Source: Odobenus rosmarus divergens (taxonomy: Eukaryota; Chordata; Mammalia; Carnivora; Odobenidae). From it: a stretch of 64,000 bases of DNA. The notes below the pieces were generated by a model. It ran no database searches, had not been told where the DNA came from, and was given only the letters and a program-made list of their open reading frames with translations. The stretch covers positions 1,252,670-1,316,669 of the forward strand of contig NW_004450464.1 in assembly GCF_000321225.1 (NCBI RefSeq). Reading direction: 5' to 3'. This document shows, one piece after another, positions 1 through 10,639 of the stretch (the stretch's first letter is position 1; each line of letters begins with the position of its first letter). Both the position numbers and the translations under genes were made by a program.

Positions 1-165
1 TTCAACATACATGCAGAAGATTTTTTCCCCCCTTTCTTTGGTCTCTGTGAAAAATCTAATATTCAAATCACTGCTGCTGTCTGCTTAAAGAAATAACGAT
101 TACAGTGTGCAGTCACCTTTAGATTCTGGCTTCCTGGAAGTGATCAAGAATTTTGTGAGCAGATT
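1..165. repeat. Left copy of a 165-bp direct repeat
   Basis: This segment recurs in the same orientation at 1143-1307, an offset of 1142 bases. The copies differ at one aligned base (A96 against G1238). It begins at the window edge, so the true repeat may extend further left. No poly-A or transposon signature accompanies it. It is a segmental duplication, a templated repair insertion, or an assembly artefact. Confidence 0.9.
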
Positions 166-488
166 ATATATGTTATTTAATTTTTCTCAGTTTTATTAAA
201 TCTATCTCAAAGGGAAAATAAGAGGAAGTAAAATTATCAAAAGACCAAGTTTTGGAATGATACCCAGATTTAAAGTGTAACTCCCTTAATTCCTAGCTTT
301 GTGCTGAGAAAAATCATCTCTTATTTCAAGGTTTTTTTTTATTCAGCTGTGCCTATCAAAAATAATCACATAGTAAGTACTAGTTTTTAATAACATAATT
401 ATACCAGCATTGTTAGCTTGATAGATTGATGGAGGGAAGGAGAGAGTGAAAGAGAGAGAAATGATAGTGTTTGAAGATCTGAAAGATA
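166..488. other. Unique AT-rich stretch, nothing recognised
   Basis: No repeat family, coding potential or RNA gene was recognised. It ends at the target-site duplication of the following SINE. Confidence 0.5.
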
Positions 489-713
489 TAGAGGGTAGTT
501 TTTTTTTTAAAGATTTTATTTATTTATTTGAGAGAGAGAATGAGAGAGAGAGAAAGCACATGAGAGGGGGGAGGTTCAGAGGGAGAAGCAGACTCCCCGC
601 TGAGCAGGGAGCCCGACGCGGGACTCGATCCCAGGACTCCAGGATCATGACCTGAGCCGAAGGCAGTCGCCTAACCAACTGAGCCACCCAGGTGCCCTAG
701 AGGGTAGTTTTTT
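489..713 (-). mobile_element. SINEC (tRNA-Lys-derived SINE) with target duplications
   Basis: The SINE body is about 505-697 on the minus strand: it starts on the plus strand with a T-run and AAAGATTTTATTTATT and ends with the reverse complement of the tRNA-like head (GAGCCACCCAGGTGCCC). A 16-bp direct repeat TAGAGGGTAGTTTTTT flanks it at 489-504 and 698-713, typical of L1-driven insertion. An antisense 69-codon reading frame here is a by-product of the SINE. Confidence 0.95.
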
Positions 714-953
714 CCCTTGTGATAAAAAATATACTCTTTATTCTGATTTTTCCCTTTATTCTGATTTTTTCCCACAGTAGTTAGTCTTTATAGCTAACAA
801 GTGTCCTGGTGATTTTCCCTTGAGAATTTAGGCTATGGAACAAGATCCTGGTTATTTCATTGTCTTCTGGGTCACCTCAGCTTCAACTCTGTAGTCTTGA
901 CCTGGGTCCTACTCTAAGTGCTAAACCTGCCTCCCTCTTTTCCCTTCCTCCAG

Positions 954-1022
954 GTCAGGGCACTGATAGGGACCATCACAGGGTGCCAAGGCCTCCAATC
1001 CCCAGGTACCCTGGACCTCACA
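954..1022 (+). other. Splice-flanked 69-nt block, possible exon (speculative)
   Basis: A pyrimidine-rich tract runs into TTCCTCCAG ending at 953, with a CTAAA branch-like site near 921. A good donor, CA|GTAAGT, starts at 1023. The intervening 69 nt are open in the frame starting at 954 (23 codons) and are more GC-rich than their surroundings. I do not recognise the peptide. Chance splice-like signals are common in mammalian DNA, so this is only a candidate exon of an unknown transcript. Confidence 0.15.
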
Positions 1023-1142
1023 GTAAGTAGCATTTCACTGAGAACAGTTTTTGCTCTTCCTTGTAGGACAAGAAAATGTTTTAGGAATCACTGTATTGTT
1101 GTATCTTTTTTTTGCCAAACTTTCTGCATTATCTTTTCTAAC

Positions 1143-1307
1143 TTCAACATACATGCAGAAGATTTTTTCCCCCCTTTCTTTGGTCTCTGTGAAAAATCTA
1201 ATATTCAAATCACTGCTGCTGTCTGCTTAAAGAAATAGCGATTACAGTGTGCAGTCACCTTTAGATTCTGGCTTCCTGGAAGTGATCAAGAATTTTGTGA
1301 GCAGATT
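1143..1307. repeat. Right copy of the 165-bp direct repeat
   Basis: It is identical to 1-165 except at position 1238. To the left the sequence beyond the repeat cannot be compared, because the first copy starts at the window edge. To the right the copies diverge abruptly after AGATT (165 and 1307). Confidence 0.9.
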
Positions 1308-1476
1308 GATCTCATTTGTAGCTTGGAATTGGCCAGAGTAGGAGTATTTACACATGATCAACAAATGCTACAATCAGCTCCTTCCCTACCCACCTAGAAC
1401 TGGTTAGTATGGGAACTCTGACACCGGTATTCGCACATTTCGGGCTGGGGTAGTAGTAGATGCATAAAATGCCTTC

Positions 1477-1726
1477 TTCATCTTACTTTTCTTTCTTTCT
1501 TTTTTTTTTTTTTTACTTTTAGAGAAAGAGCTCATGTGCTAGAGAGAGAGAGAAATCAGGGGAGGGGCAAGGGGAAGTGGGGGAGACAATCATAAGCAGC
1601 CTCCACACCTAGTGTGAGCCCAATGCGGGGCTCAGTCTCACAACCCAGAGATCAGGACCTGAGCTGAAATCAAGAGTCAAATACTCAACTGACTGAGCCA
1701 TCTGGGTGCCCCACCTTCCTCATTTT
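1477..1726 (-). mobile_element. SINEC, older diverged copy
   Basis: The minus-strand SINE body is about 1491-1712. It has a long T-run, an AGAGAGAGAG body and a head ending GAGCCATCTGGGTGCCCC. The AATCAAGAGTC motif marks the older subfamily. Imperfect target duplications (CCTTCTTCATCTTA and CCTTCCTCATTTTA) flank it. Confidence 0.9.
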
Positions 1727-4325
1727 AAAAAAAAGAAAAATTCTATAAAAATCCTAAATTTTCTTTCTGTTGATCTCACCTTTAGCCTTATCAGCCACTC
1801 CCATGGCAAAGAGCCGCCATCTTCTTTTAGATCTCAAGGTATAATAGACTGAGTGTATGTTGGCATTTGTAAAATCCAGTACATTTACTTCACTACAACC
1901 CAAAGCAGACCATGACTATTGTAGTCCCCACAGGATGTGAGGCACCAAGGGAGGAAGGTATTAGTATATTTAGACCACTTTTCTTAAGTAAAAGTAAACT
2001 TTGCAGCAAAGATTTGACTTAATTTATATGAAAATCCTTAAAGTTAATGAATATAACCCCAATATAGGCCATATGTTTATTTCTGTTAATTTATTATAAC
2101 ATAAAGTCTTATTTTGAGCATAATGTTAAACAAAATTTCTCTGGGGTCATGGTATGGATAGGAGTCTCCAGATTCCAGTTTCGTGGATTCTCCTTATGAC
2201 GGGTGCTCTCTCTTACCGCTGATGCTGAATTCCCCAAAGTGTCCCCATTTAGGGAGATATTTTAGAACGTTTGTCTTCTGTTCTTCCATGACTATTGGCT
2301 CCAGCTCTGGAGAATGCCCCTGGAAAAAGAATCGTCTGAGGTAGGCTTCACAGTATCCCTGAGTCATGATGATTTGATTTGGAGTTTAAATGTAAATGCA
2401 GCACATTGTATTCTGAGTCTCATTTTGTGATATTGAAGTTTGCACAAAAATGATTTACAAATAGTAGTCCCTTGTTTTACTCTAAGACAGCTTGATCCTT
2501 ATTGAATAGCGACTGTTACTCAAGTGATTGTAAAACCTTGAAATGACTTTATAGATGTCACCTTGAGTAAAGCAAAGATCAGAGGATTTTTTTTTCCCCT
2601 ACAAAAATTCAGTGCTAACCTAGTGACTGTCTCTGATCCACTGGGGGGAAACTGGCCATTAGAAAAAATCCTAGTTCTTTCCTTTTAAAACTCACAAAGA
2701 CAAGGTACTTGTTAATATAAAATATTGAAAGCTGTTACCCTAGGTTCCTTTAGGAACTCATCCTTGACTCTGGTGAAAAAAAAAACAGAGGGAGGTGTGT
2801 CATTAATAGGCACGATTGCAAAATGTTAGAAGGCAGATGTCTTTATATTCAGTGCTTATTCAAAGGATAGCTGTGTTTATGTACTTCTCTTTCTCTGTGT
2901 TCGTTATACAAAGGGAGGGCTTGAATGGAAACTACAGAGCATACTCGAAACAGGAGCGGGGCCATGTGATTAAACTTTAGAGGGTAAATGCTTTGAATCA
3001 GACGTTTCCTTTTTATTCAGTTTCACTATACTTTGTCGTTCAACTTGATGCTTTCTTGTACTTTCAGATTAGGGATGATTGCTGAAACACTGTTTCATTC
3101 TTTCCATGAGTGTCTTAAAAGACTTGCACTAAGACTAAATGTGTTACTTGCAGCAACAGGTTTTTGTCACAAAAACATTTTTGTGGAGATCCAGCTAATG
3201 GTGGTTTTCTAATCTATTCAAGCAGTTATTGAGCATTTAATGATGTGGCATGGGAATTAGGCACGAGATTGTAAGAAACTCAATTAACTCTTTACTGGAA
3301 AAAGTAGAGAGGGACAGATTAAGGAAATTGACACTTGAGTGAAGAGTTTACTATGATTTGGACAAGAAAATCCTGAATATTTATTTTATACACACTATTA
3401 TTAAAGCTCTGCCTGAGAACAATAATATTGCAAATGGTCTTGAAAGGCTAATAATTCAACATTTGTATAACCCAAATGGAGGCAGATGCTCCAAGATCAA
3501 CCAAACAAATGATTCTAAATGGACAAGCATCAAACAGACTTAAGGTCCAAAATAAATGAACTATGTGGATAATTGCAGCTTCCATCTAATTTATTCAAAT
3601 ACATATATGGATTTTTTTTGTCAGAAAAATTTCTAATGACCAGAAACTTTTGAAAGTCTTTATTTTCCATGGAACTTGGTGTATTCATTTACATAAATTT
3701 TTTTGGCCATTTGTTTTGAATGCCTTATGAGCCATGTTAGGCTTTGGTGAGGTTAGAAGGTAAGAAAAAAGAAATAACAAAATGGTACCCCTTATTAAAG
3801 GATGTATAATGTAATATGGAAGAACAGAATATAATAATTACAGATATGTATTTGTATATCTTTATATGTAAAATTAAGAAATTCCTAATGGAGAAAGGAT
3901 ATTAAAGAATGTGGATGGTCAGAATAACTCATATATTCTGGAAGACAAGAAATTTGGAGAATCCAGAGTTTGCTGGTTAGTCTAGATGGTCAGGATTTTG
4001 GACCTATGATTTGAGGCTTGGGAGGTTGAGACGATAACCATGCAGGCAGATTCAAAATCTTCAAAGAGGAGCTGCCCGTGAGCTGACTGCAGCCAGATGA
4101 GAATAGCTAGGTGATTTTTCCAAGACACTGCCTCCCACATCCTTCTTGTTCTTTTCCAGTTTATTTCTGGTAATTTACAAAGAAGTGTTTTAATCATTAG
4201 GCTGGAGAAAATGAGTTGAAGGACTGGAATTGTCATTAATAGCTCTATTTTTATTTTCTCATTGGTCAGCTTATATTCTTGAATAAAATTCTCCATAGTA
4301 ATCTGTAATTAAAAATCCCTTTAAT
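1713..4325. other. 2.6 kb of unique sequence, no gene seen
   Basis: I find no diagnosable repeat, exon pattern or RNA gene. Two short open frames (3358-3543 plus; 3982-4296 minus, 104 codons) show no recognisable motif, and the composition is AT-rich. The 104-codon frame is about what chance allows at this length and base composition. Confidence 0.5.
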
Positions 4326-4510
4326 GGGGAGCTTGGATGGTTCAGTTGGTTAAACTTCCCGACTCTTGATTTTGGCTCAGGTCATGATCTCTCAGGGTTG
4401 TGATATCATGCTCCGCACTGGGCATGGAGCCTGCTTAAGATTCTCTCTCTCTCCCCCTCTCCCTCCACCCTTATCCTTTCCCCTTTCAAAAAAAAAAAAA
4501 AAAAATGCCC
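4311..4510 (+). mobile_element. SINEC, older diverged copy
   Basis: The plus-strand body is about 4326-4505: a diverged head (GCTTGGATGGTTCAGTTGG), the older-type ACTCTTGATTTTGGCTCAGG, a CT-rich body and an 18-base A-tail. Imperfect flanks AAATCCCTTTAA and AAATGCCCTTAG look like decayed target duplications. Confidence 0.9.
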
Positions 4511-4544
4511 TTAGTTTCCATCTGTGAGCTAAGATTCAGGGCTA

Positions 4545-4740
4545 TGCATGGAAAAAAACAGTCTCAGCTTTTGACCTTGTGGAGCAGTTGTGGGGAAGAC
4601 AGATATTGAATGATTGTAAAGAATGCTCCAAGAGAGGGCTTGCAGAGGGAATGGGAACATTATGAAAGGCTAGCTACTGTGGCCAGCAAAGACCTCTCCA
4701 AGGAAGCAAAACTTAAATAGGTCTATGAATGCAATTGAGT
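4545..4740 (-). mobile_element. L2 LINE 3' fragment
   Basis: Phrases such as GTGGGGAAGACAGATATTGAATGA and AAAGACCTCTCCAAGGAAGC match the reverse complement of the L2 3' region. It is highly diverged, and the boundaries are approximate. Confidence 0.5.
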
Positions 4741-5440
4741 AACCTTCATAAATCGTTTTCCAAGCACCTGCTCAGTACAGTAGATATGAATTTAGAGGTA
4801 ATTAGGGACTTGAATCATGTATGTGATTCTGAAATCAAAGATTTAGAGCCTTCTAAAACTTATTCTTTCCAATTCTGAATCAGAGAGTTGACGTCTAGAA
4901 CAGTGCAGTTAATGAAAATGGGGTTGGGGGGCATTTCAGATGAAATATTCTCTGTCCTTTATTATTTTTAATGACATAAGAAGCAGCATTTCTTTTCAGC
5001 TGCTCCCCTCTGAGAATTTGCATTGAAGCACAATAATACAATTATTTTTTTGTGAAAAAGAATAGTCTGCCCTGCTGAGAAGACATAGCAGCTCTTGTCC
5101 TGAAAGGCCATTATAGATTATATATTGTTCACCTAATGTTGGGATACTTCATGATTATATATTATGATTTAAGTATAAATTAACTTTGGAAGAACAAAAA
5201 ATAATTTTCTGTCACTGAAGTTGAAAATCCAAAAGTAGGCATGTTCCTTCGCTCTCTCTTATTCTCTCCATCCCTCATTATTCATGGAAAACTTCTGTGT
5301 ATACACTTTCATACATGCATATAATAACAATAAGCTTACAAATTAATTGCACATTTATTTACTTTTTTTAACGTATTTTTATCTTTGCCCCTCATTGCCT
5401 ATGCAAATGTTGGCATGTTTAATTAATTTAATTGATTAGT
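4741..5440. other. AT-rich unique sequence
   Basis: No repeat or gene was recognised. It contains an AT-only stretch rich in TTAATT near 5418-5447 that could form weak local palindromes. Confidence 0.45.
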
Positions 5441-5444
5441 TAAT

Positions 5445-5570
5445 TTATTCCTCATTTTTCACATCTGTAAAATGGGGATGAAATTATTAAATAATGTAAA
5501 GTACTTGGAGCAGTGCTGGCACACATTTAGAATTCAGCACATGTTAGCTGTTGCTATTACGGCAGTCCAT
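5445..5570 (+). mobile_element. MIR SINE fragment
   Basis: CATCTGTAAAATGGGGATGA followed by GTAAAGTACTTGGAGCAGTGCTGGCACA and a TAGCTGTTGCTATTA end match the central core and 3' part of MIR. The 5' half is missing or too diverged. Confidence 0.75.
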
Positions 5571-5845
5571 GATGAGAGAGAGAGTTGATTTTGTTGAAAA
5601 TCAAATTGCTAAAATTAAGGACCCTTTGGTTGGAGTTAATTTCTGTAGTGGAATGATAGGTTGGTAGAGAATTATTGAGGGGATTTGCAAATGATTTAGC
5701 TCATTGCAGATTATGGTAATGTTGGGAATCTGGAGGGTTGTGCCATCCTTAATTCCTCCAACCACCATTGCTGCCTCTGTCTAGTACATCACTGAATCCT
5801 GGCTTTGTACTTCCTTAATTTCTCTGTAGTCCTTTATTTCTCCAT

Positions 5846-6340
5846 GCCCCAGTCCAAGCCACCAGCACTACTTGGCTTAGTCATTGCTATAGCCTCTGGA
5901 CTCTTACAGCCACATCTGGCCCCATCATTCTTCACAGTGTGGCCAGGATGCTCTTGTACAAATGCATTTCTAAGTATGTTAAATCCCCTTTTAAACCTAC
6001 TCTATTTATATGCATTCAATGGCCTTCTGTTACCTTTAAGAACAAATCCAAAGCCTTTTAAATGGCCTATAAAGATTCTATGAGATCTTGGAAACCATTT
6101 CTTCTCAGACTTCATTTTTTATCTCTAACTTTTCTGGCCGTTCTTAGTATCTCAAGTTTATCATTTCTCATACCCCAGGAACATTGCACGTGCTTGCTAC
6201 CTTCTGTCTGGAACTTCTTCTCATGCTCCTCCTGACATTGGTTACTTATGACTTAGGGCTCAGTGTAAGCATCACCCTTTCATGAGAGAGCCCATTTCTG
6301 ACATCCTAGTTATGATTTATTCACTCTGCATTTTTTAGCC
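5846..6340 (+). mobile_element. L2 LINE 3' region
   Basis: In order I see the L2 hallmarks CCAAGCCACCAGCA, AATGGCCTTCTGTTACC, AAAGCCTTTTAAATGGCCTA, ACATTGCACGTGCTTGC, CTGTCTGGAACTTCTTC and an AGAGAGCCCATTTCTGAC-like stretch. The open frame over this interval (5805-6083) carries no intact domain. Confidence 0.7.
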
Positions 6341-6619
6341 TAAACCTTAATTTTCATAAGGTATATATGGATGCCACAAGTAGTCTCTGTTATTAAGGCT
6401 TTAGCTATAGCAGATCTTGCTATCTTGTGTTGTATTAGAAAGACCAAGGAATATGTCATGCGAATAATAATGGTCAGTTGCCTTTTCCTCTTGTCTACCA
6501 GCAGAGTAGGTGATCATTTCATACAGTTCTGCTTATGTTGTCAAACTACAAGAATAATGAGAATGTTATATGCCCACTAAATCATTTATTTGTTCATATA
6601 TTTTATATTGATAACTTAA

Positions 6620-6845
6620 AATAATTACTACATTCTTATTGAGTGCCCAGTCCTGTGTGACACAGTACTGATCAAGATGGAGGCACAGCCTCTCTCTTCA
6701 GGAAGCTCATATTTTAATGGGAAGTCAGACAGTAAAACAAATAGTGGTGATAAGTGGACATCCTGAAAAATCAGGGAAGTACATGGGGGCTCTGGGGTGC
6801 ATGACGAGGTAGGTAGTGAGAAGATCCCATGGAGCTTAGTGAACA
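6620..6845 (-). mobile_element. L2 LINE 3' end
   Basis: CTTATTGAGTGCCCAGTCCTG, CAGTACTGATCAAGATGGAGG and CAGGAAGCTCATATTTTAATGGG are the reverse complement of the L2 3' terminus. With the plus-strand L2 at 5846-6340 it makes an old inverted pair. Confidence 0.6.
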
Positions 6846-6859
6846 AGCTGTTCAGAGCG

Positions 6860-7062
6860 AGGTTGTTAGAGTCAGAATGTAGATACCTACTCTGATATTT
6901 GCTTCCTTTGTGACTGTGGAAAATTATTTAATCTCTAAGCTTCAGTATCCACACCTCTACAAATGGAGAGCTTGGTATTTTCCTCAAGACATTGATGTGG
7001 AAATAAAATGAGATAATTCATGTAAATCGTCTATCATAGATGAAGCATGTAGAAAGTTCAGT
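6860..7062 (+). mobile_element. MIR SINE
   Basis: The MIR core is visible: AGAGTCAGAATGTAGATACC, a TTTGTGACTGTGGAAAATTATTTAATC segment, CTTCAGTATCCACACCTCTACAAATGG and AAATGAGATAATTCATGTAAA. It is near full length but diverged. Confidence 0.75.
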
Positions 7063-7654
7063 AAATAATAGTGCTGATACTATTTTCTTGAATCTTGAAT
7101 CATGATTCAAATATCATGACTATTCATATGATTAACTGCTTTTAAAACACTTTAATGGCTTTATAATGTCATATAAGATGGCTACCATTTTTAAAATTTC
7201 TCTGTTTAAATACTTCCTCTTGTTTTGAACTATTACAAAAAAATGCTTTGCTAAAATATTTTTGTATAGGATGTCAGCAAAATGTTGCAGGAAGGACACT
7301 GGAAAATTTACCCCTCCATAAAAGCAGGAAAATATCTAGCAAAAGTTGTCAGAATCAAAATTTTCACAATCCCGGAGGTTAAACCAAAGGTTTGCAGCAA
7401 CCTGGGGAGAATTTATTCAAGAAAATTACTTAATATTGATAAGAATAGTGAGCTTTGTGGCATTTTAGCTTTCCTTAGCCTCATCTCTTTCTCTCTAGTT
7501 CGCTGGTAGCCTTGACAAATAACAGCCCACATTCCTGGTAATAAAGTTTGTAGAACCAAGCTAGAGCTCTTTCAGAGTCTCATTCCCAAAGAGTTGCCAT
7601 CATTTGGCTTTTTGGTGGTTCCCTGGAAGACATCATTTGAAATGTATGTCTTTG
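7063..7654. other. Unassigned sequence
   Basis: AT-rich sequence with one 75-codon open frame (7282-7509) of no recognisable function. Nothing else was recognised. Confidence 0.4.
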
Positions 7655-7912
7655 ACCTGAAATTTACTGTCACAGTTCTGGAGGCTAGAAGTCCAAAATC
7701 AAGGTGTTAGCAGAGTTGGTTCCTTTAACAGGCTGTGAGGGAAGGATCTCTTCCAGGCTCCTCTGCTTGGCTAGTATACGACTCTCTTCTCTCTTAGTTT
7801 CTTTGCATCATTTTTCCTTTATGTGTGTCTGTGTCCAAATTTTGCTTCTTATAAGTACACCAGTCAAATAGGAACAGGGCTCACCCAGAAGACCTCATTT
7901 TAACTTGATTAA
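7655..7912 (-). mobile_element. Partial MLT1-type (ERVL-MaLR) LTR
   Basis: TCACAGTTCTGGAGGCTAGA, CAAAATCAAGGTGTTAGCAG, GTCTGTGTCCAAATTTTGCT and TATAAGTACACCAGTCAAAT follow the antisense MLT1 LTR pattern. The 5' and 3' ends are absent. Only LTR sequence is seen, with no internal retroviral genes. Confidence 0.8.
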
Positions 7913-8306
7913 CTAGCATGAGAAAGAAAGGGCCTTATTTCCCATTGAATCTCCTACGTCTTGCTCGCTGTTCTGGTTTTGGGTTAGTTTTTCCTCCCTG
8001 AAGCATCCACTGACAGGCTGGCCATTCTGGGGTCATGTGTGAGGTCAGCTGGCCTAAATATGTCAGCAGAGAGTGGGGAAGGGTGTTCCCAGAGGTTGCA
8101 TATAGAGCAGCAACACAGATGGAGAACAACAATGCAACAAATAATAACCGAAGACCTAAGAAATGAGGAGGTATACTCTATAATAATAAAAGATGCAAAC
8201 TATAAGGAATATCTAGTTATACAGTGTGCCAAATAGCAGCAACATGCAGCTAGTAATAGATTAAGATTAAGACATAATAGAAATAAAGGTTAAAAAATAA
8301 AGATAA
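7913..8306. other. Unassigned sequence beside the MLT1 fragment
   Basis: Phrases such as TGAGGTCAGCTGGCCTAAAT and AGTGGGGAAGGGTGTTCCCAG suggest an old interspersed repeat, but I cannot name a family. The overlapping 65-codon frames on both strands look incidental. Confidence 0.35.
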
Positions 8307-8513
8307 GGGACGCCTGGGTGGCTCAGTCAGTTAAGCGTCTGCCTTCGGCTCAGGTCATGATCCCAGGGTCCTGGGATCAAGTCCCACATCAGGCTCCCAG
8401 CTCGGCGGGAAGCCTGCTTCTCCCTCTTCCACTCCCCCTGCTTGTGTCCCCTCTCTCGCTGTGTCTCTCTCTGTCAAATAAATAAATAAAATCTTTAAAA
8501 ATAAAAAAAAAAA
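8307..8513 (+). mobile_element. SINEC
   Basis: The head begins GGGACGCCTGGGTGGCTCAG, with box B-like GGGATCAAGTCCC, a CT-rich body, AAATAAATAAATAAAATCTT and an A-rich tail. It belongs to the younger subfamily (CTGCCTTCGGCTCAGG). Confidence 0.95.
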
Positions 8514-8887
8514 CTCAGAAATGTGCCATTCCTGTCATGTATTACATGCTCCAAGTTAATGTTTACATGGAGACCCTAATTCATACACTAAGACAACAGA
8601 AATATAAACATGCATGATGTTTCTTTGCTGGAAAAAATGTATGAGGCTATATAACTGAAGCCAAAATAATTCTCTGTCCCTTGTTAAACAATACTGGGTC
8701 TAAGCAAAAGTACCTTTGTTGCATGTTCCAGAAATACCTGCTCCTGGAAGAAAGGCTGAAATAGCCAAAGAGTTTACTTATCAAAATTAAGCCTACCCCA
8801 GACAACTCCCTTCAGGACTTTTTCCTGTTATGTTCACCAAACTGCATAAACGCAGCTCACTCCCAGCACTTGACCTCATATGACCTT
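8514..8887. other. Unassigned sequence between two SINEs
   Basis: No repeat could be named and no coding pattern was seen. It resumes after the next SINE as CCCTAGGATCCTG. Confidence 0.4.
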
Positions 8888-9092
8888 AAAATCACCCAGC
8901 CCAGGGGTACCTGGGTGGCTCCAGTTGGTTAAGCATCTGACTTCAGCTCAGGTCATGATCTGGGGTGTGGAGCCCCGCTCAGCAGGGGGTCTGCTTCTCC
9001 CTGGCCCTCTGCCCCTCCCCTCCCCTCATGCACCCACTTTCTCTCTTTCAAATAAATAAATAAAATCTTTAAAAAAAATCACCCAGCCCAGG
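8888..9092 (+). mobile_element. SINEC with 18-bp target duplications
   Basis: The body (8906-9074) has head GGTACCTGGGTGGCTCCAG and ends AATAAATAAATAAAATCTTT plus A-tail. A perfect 18-bp direct repeat, AAAATCACCCAGCCCAGG, flanks it at 8888-8905 and 9075-9092. Relative to other copies it has an internal deletion after CATGATCTGGGG. Confidence 0.97.
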
Positions 9093-9116
9093 CCCTAGGA
9101 TCCTGTAAATATCTTT

Positions 9117-9420
9117 CCTTGAAAGGCCACACATTATATGATCCCATTTATATGAACGTTAGAGAAGAGGTGAATTTATAGTGATAGAAAATACTTTAAT
9201 CTTTGAATAGGCCTAGTAGGGTTGGAGGGAAATGGGGAGTGATTGCTAATGGATGCATACCGAGGTTCTTTTTGGGATAATGAAAATTTTCTCGAATTAT
9301 TTGTACTGATGGTTGTATAAATCTGTGAAGATACTAAAAACCATTGAATAAATATAAATGGATGAATTGTATGGCATGTCAGTAAAGCTGTTGTTATACA
9401 TTAAAAAACATGTAAATAGA
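9117..9420 (+). mobile_element. Old L1 3' end (L1M group)
   Basis: AGGCCACACATTATATGATCC, CATTTATATGAACGTTAGAG, AAATGGGGAGTGATTGCTAATGG and ACTAAAAACCATTGAATAAA match the 3' UTR of old mammalian L1. ORF2 is absent: it is 5'-truncated. Confidence 0.8.
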
Positions 9421-9479
9421 TGGAATTGGAAGGCTGAGCAAAAATATTATACATTTGGGAAATTTTTGTTACTCATTTT

Positions 9480-9590
9480 TTAACAACTATTTATGGATGC
9501 CTGTTTATTCTGTTAACTATTCTAGATTCTGTGGGTATAGGGATGAACAGGACAGCAAAATTCCCTGTGATCATGGGCCTACGTACAGGA
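9480..9590 (-). mobile_element. L2 3' fragment
   Basis: ACTATTCTAGATTCTGTGGGTATAGGGATGAACAGGACAGCAAAATTCCC follows the reverse complement of the L2 end. Short and diverged. Confidence 0.5.
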
Positions 9591-9659
9591 CAAAAACATG
9601 TGATGTCTGTACGTTAGCAGATTATGTGTACCTGGTATTCATCCTCCAGAGTCTGTGTT

Positions 9660-9864
9660 AAGATGTACAGAACAGGGGTGCCTGGGTGGCTCAGTTGGTG
9701 AACCGACTGCCTTCGGCTCAGGTCATGATCCTGGAGTCCCGGGATCGAGTCCCGCATCGGGCTCCCTGCTCAGCAGGGAGTCTGCTTCTCCCTCTGACCC
9801 TCCCCCTTCTCATGTGCTCTCTCTCTCTCTCAAAAAGAAAAAAAAAAAAAAGATGTACAGAACA
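9660..9864 (+). mobile_element. SINEC with 15-bp target duplications
   Basis: The body is 9675-9849, with head GGGGTGCCTGGGTGGCTCAG. It ends in CTCTCTCTCTCTC and an A-tail rather than the AATAAATAAAATCTT run. AAGATGTACAGAACA repeats exactly at 9660-9674 and 9850-9864. Confidence 0.97.
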
Positions 9865-9974
9865 TAAAAAACAACCCCAACAAAACAATGACCACAATAT
9901 TATACATTATGTGTTAAAAATCATAAGCTGATTGAATCAGAATTTATAACTGCATTTCTGGTCAGTGCATCTAT

Positions 9975-10060
9975 TCATGGATAGATGGATAAAGATTCAG
10001 ATTATTGTGTACTTTGAAAGGGTGAATTTTATTGCATGTGAAGTCTAAATTTAAAAAATG
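9975..10060 (+). mobile_element. Short L1 3'-end remnant
   Basis: TGTACTTTGAAAGGGTGAATTTTATTGCATGTGAA resembles the final part of old L1 3' UTRs. It may be the displaced end of the L1 at 9117-9420, now about 550 bases away. Confidence 0.5.
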
Positions 10061-10067
10061 TTTAAAA

Positions 10068-10102
10068 GTATACACACACACATATATGCATACACACATG
10101 CA
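10068..10102. repeat. CA/TA-rich simple repeat
   Basis: A TATACACACACACATATATGC-type alternating purine-pyrimidine run, short and impure. Confidence 0.8.
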
Positions 10103-10639
10103 TAAATCTTGGCCCACATTTTCTCAAGATTCAACTGGAATGAATTTTTTAAAGGTTCTTCATATATAATGGGAAATTTGTTTAATTTTTGTATGTGAAT
10201 GCCTATAATCAAATCAGTGTTGAGTATTACTATCAAAGCACCTTGCTACTAAAGCTAATTCAAATGATGAAAATTGTATATGCCTGTTACTGAAATTGAG
10301 TTGTCTATTAATAAATGCAAATATTTTAGTTTTTTTGCTATATATTTTTATCCTTAAGTTGTCTATTTATATTACTTACCCATTTTATTTCTAATATATG
10401 CCGTTGAGTTTTTTTATTCATTTACTGTTTAGATGGCAAGAAAACTAAAACTAGGTTAATTTTTTGGGCTAGAGGTTTCCCTTGATTAGTTTCTCTCTGA
10501 TATTTTTAAATAATTCCTCTCTTTTGCATGGGCTTGCAATTCTTCATTTATTATTAAACTACACTCTTAGCTACACTAGCTTCCACGTCATAGCAGTATG
10601 TTACATTCCTTATCAGTATATTATGTACCAATACACTGT
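10103..10639. other. AT-rich unassigned sequence
   Basis: Nothing was recognised. Related TCAGTATATTATGTACCAAT and TCAGCTGTATATTACATACCAAT stretches near 10610-10675 suggest a small internal duplication. Confidence 0.4.

Noticed and set aside
446..655. Arg/Glu-rich small protein
   Set aside because: Translation of an antisense SINEC; the same kind of frame appears at 13916-14107, 41362-41652, 50529-50908 and other SINE copies.
8307..8380. tRNA gene in SINE heads
   Set aside because: The tRNA-Lys-like heads have diverged stems and are followed by the SINE body; they are repeat promoters, not tRNA genes.
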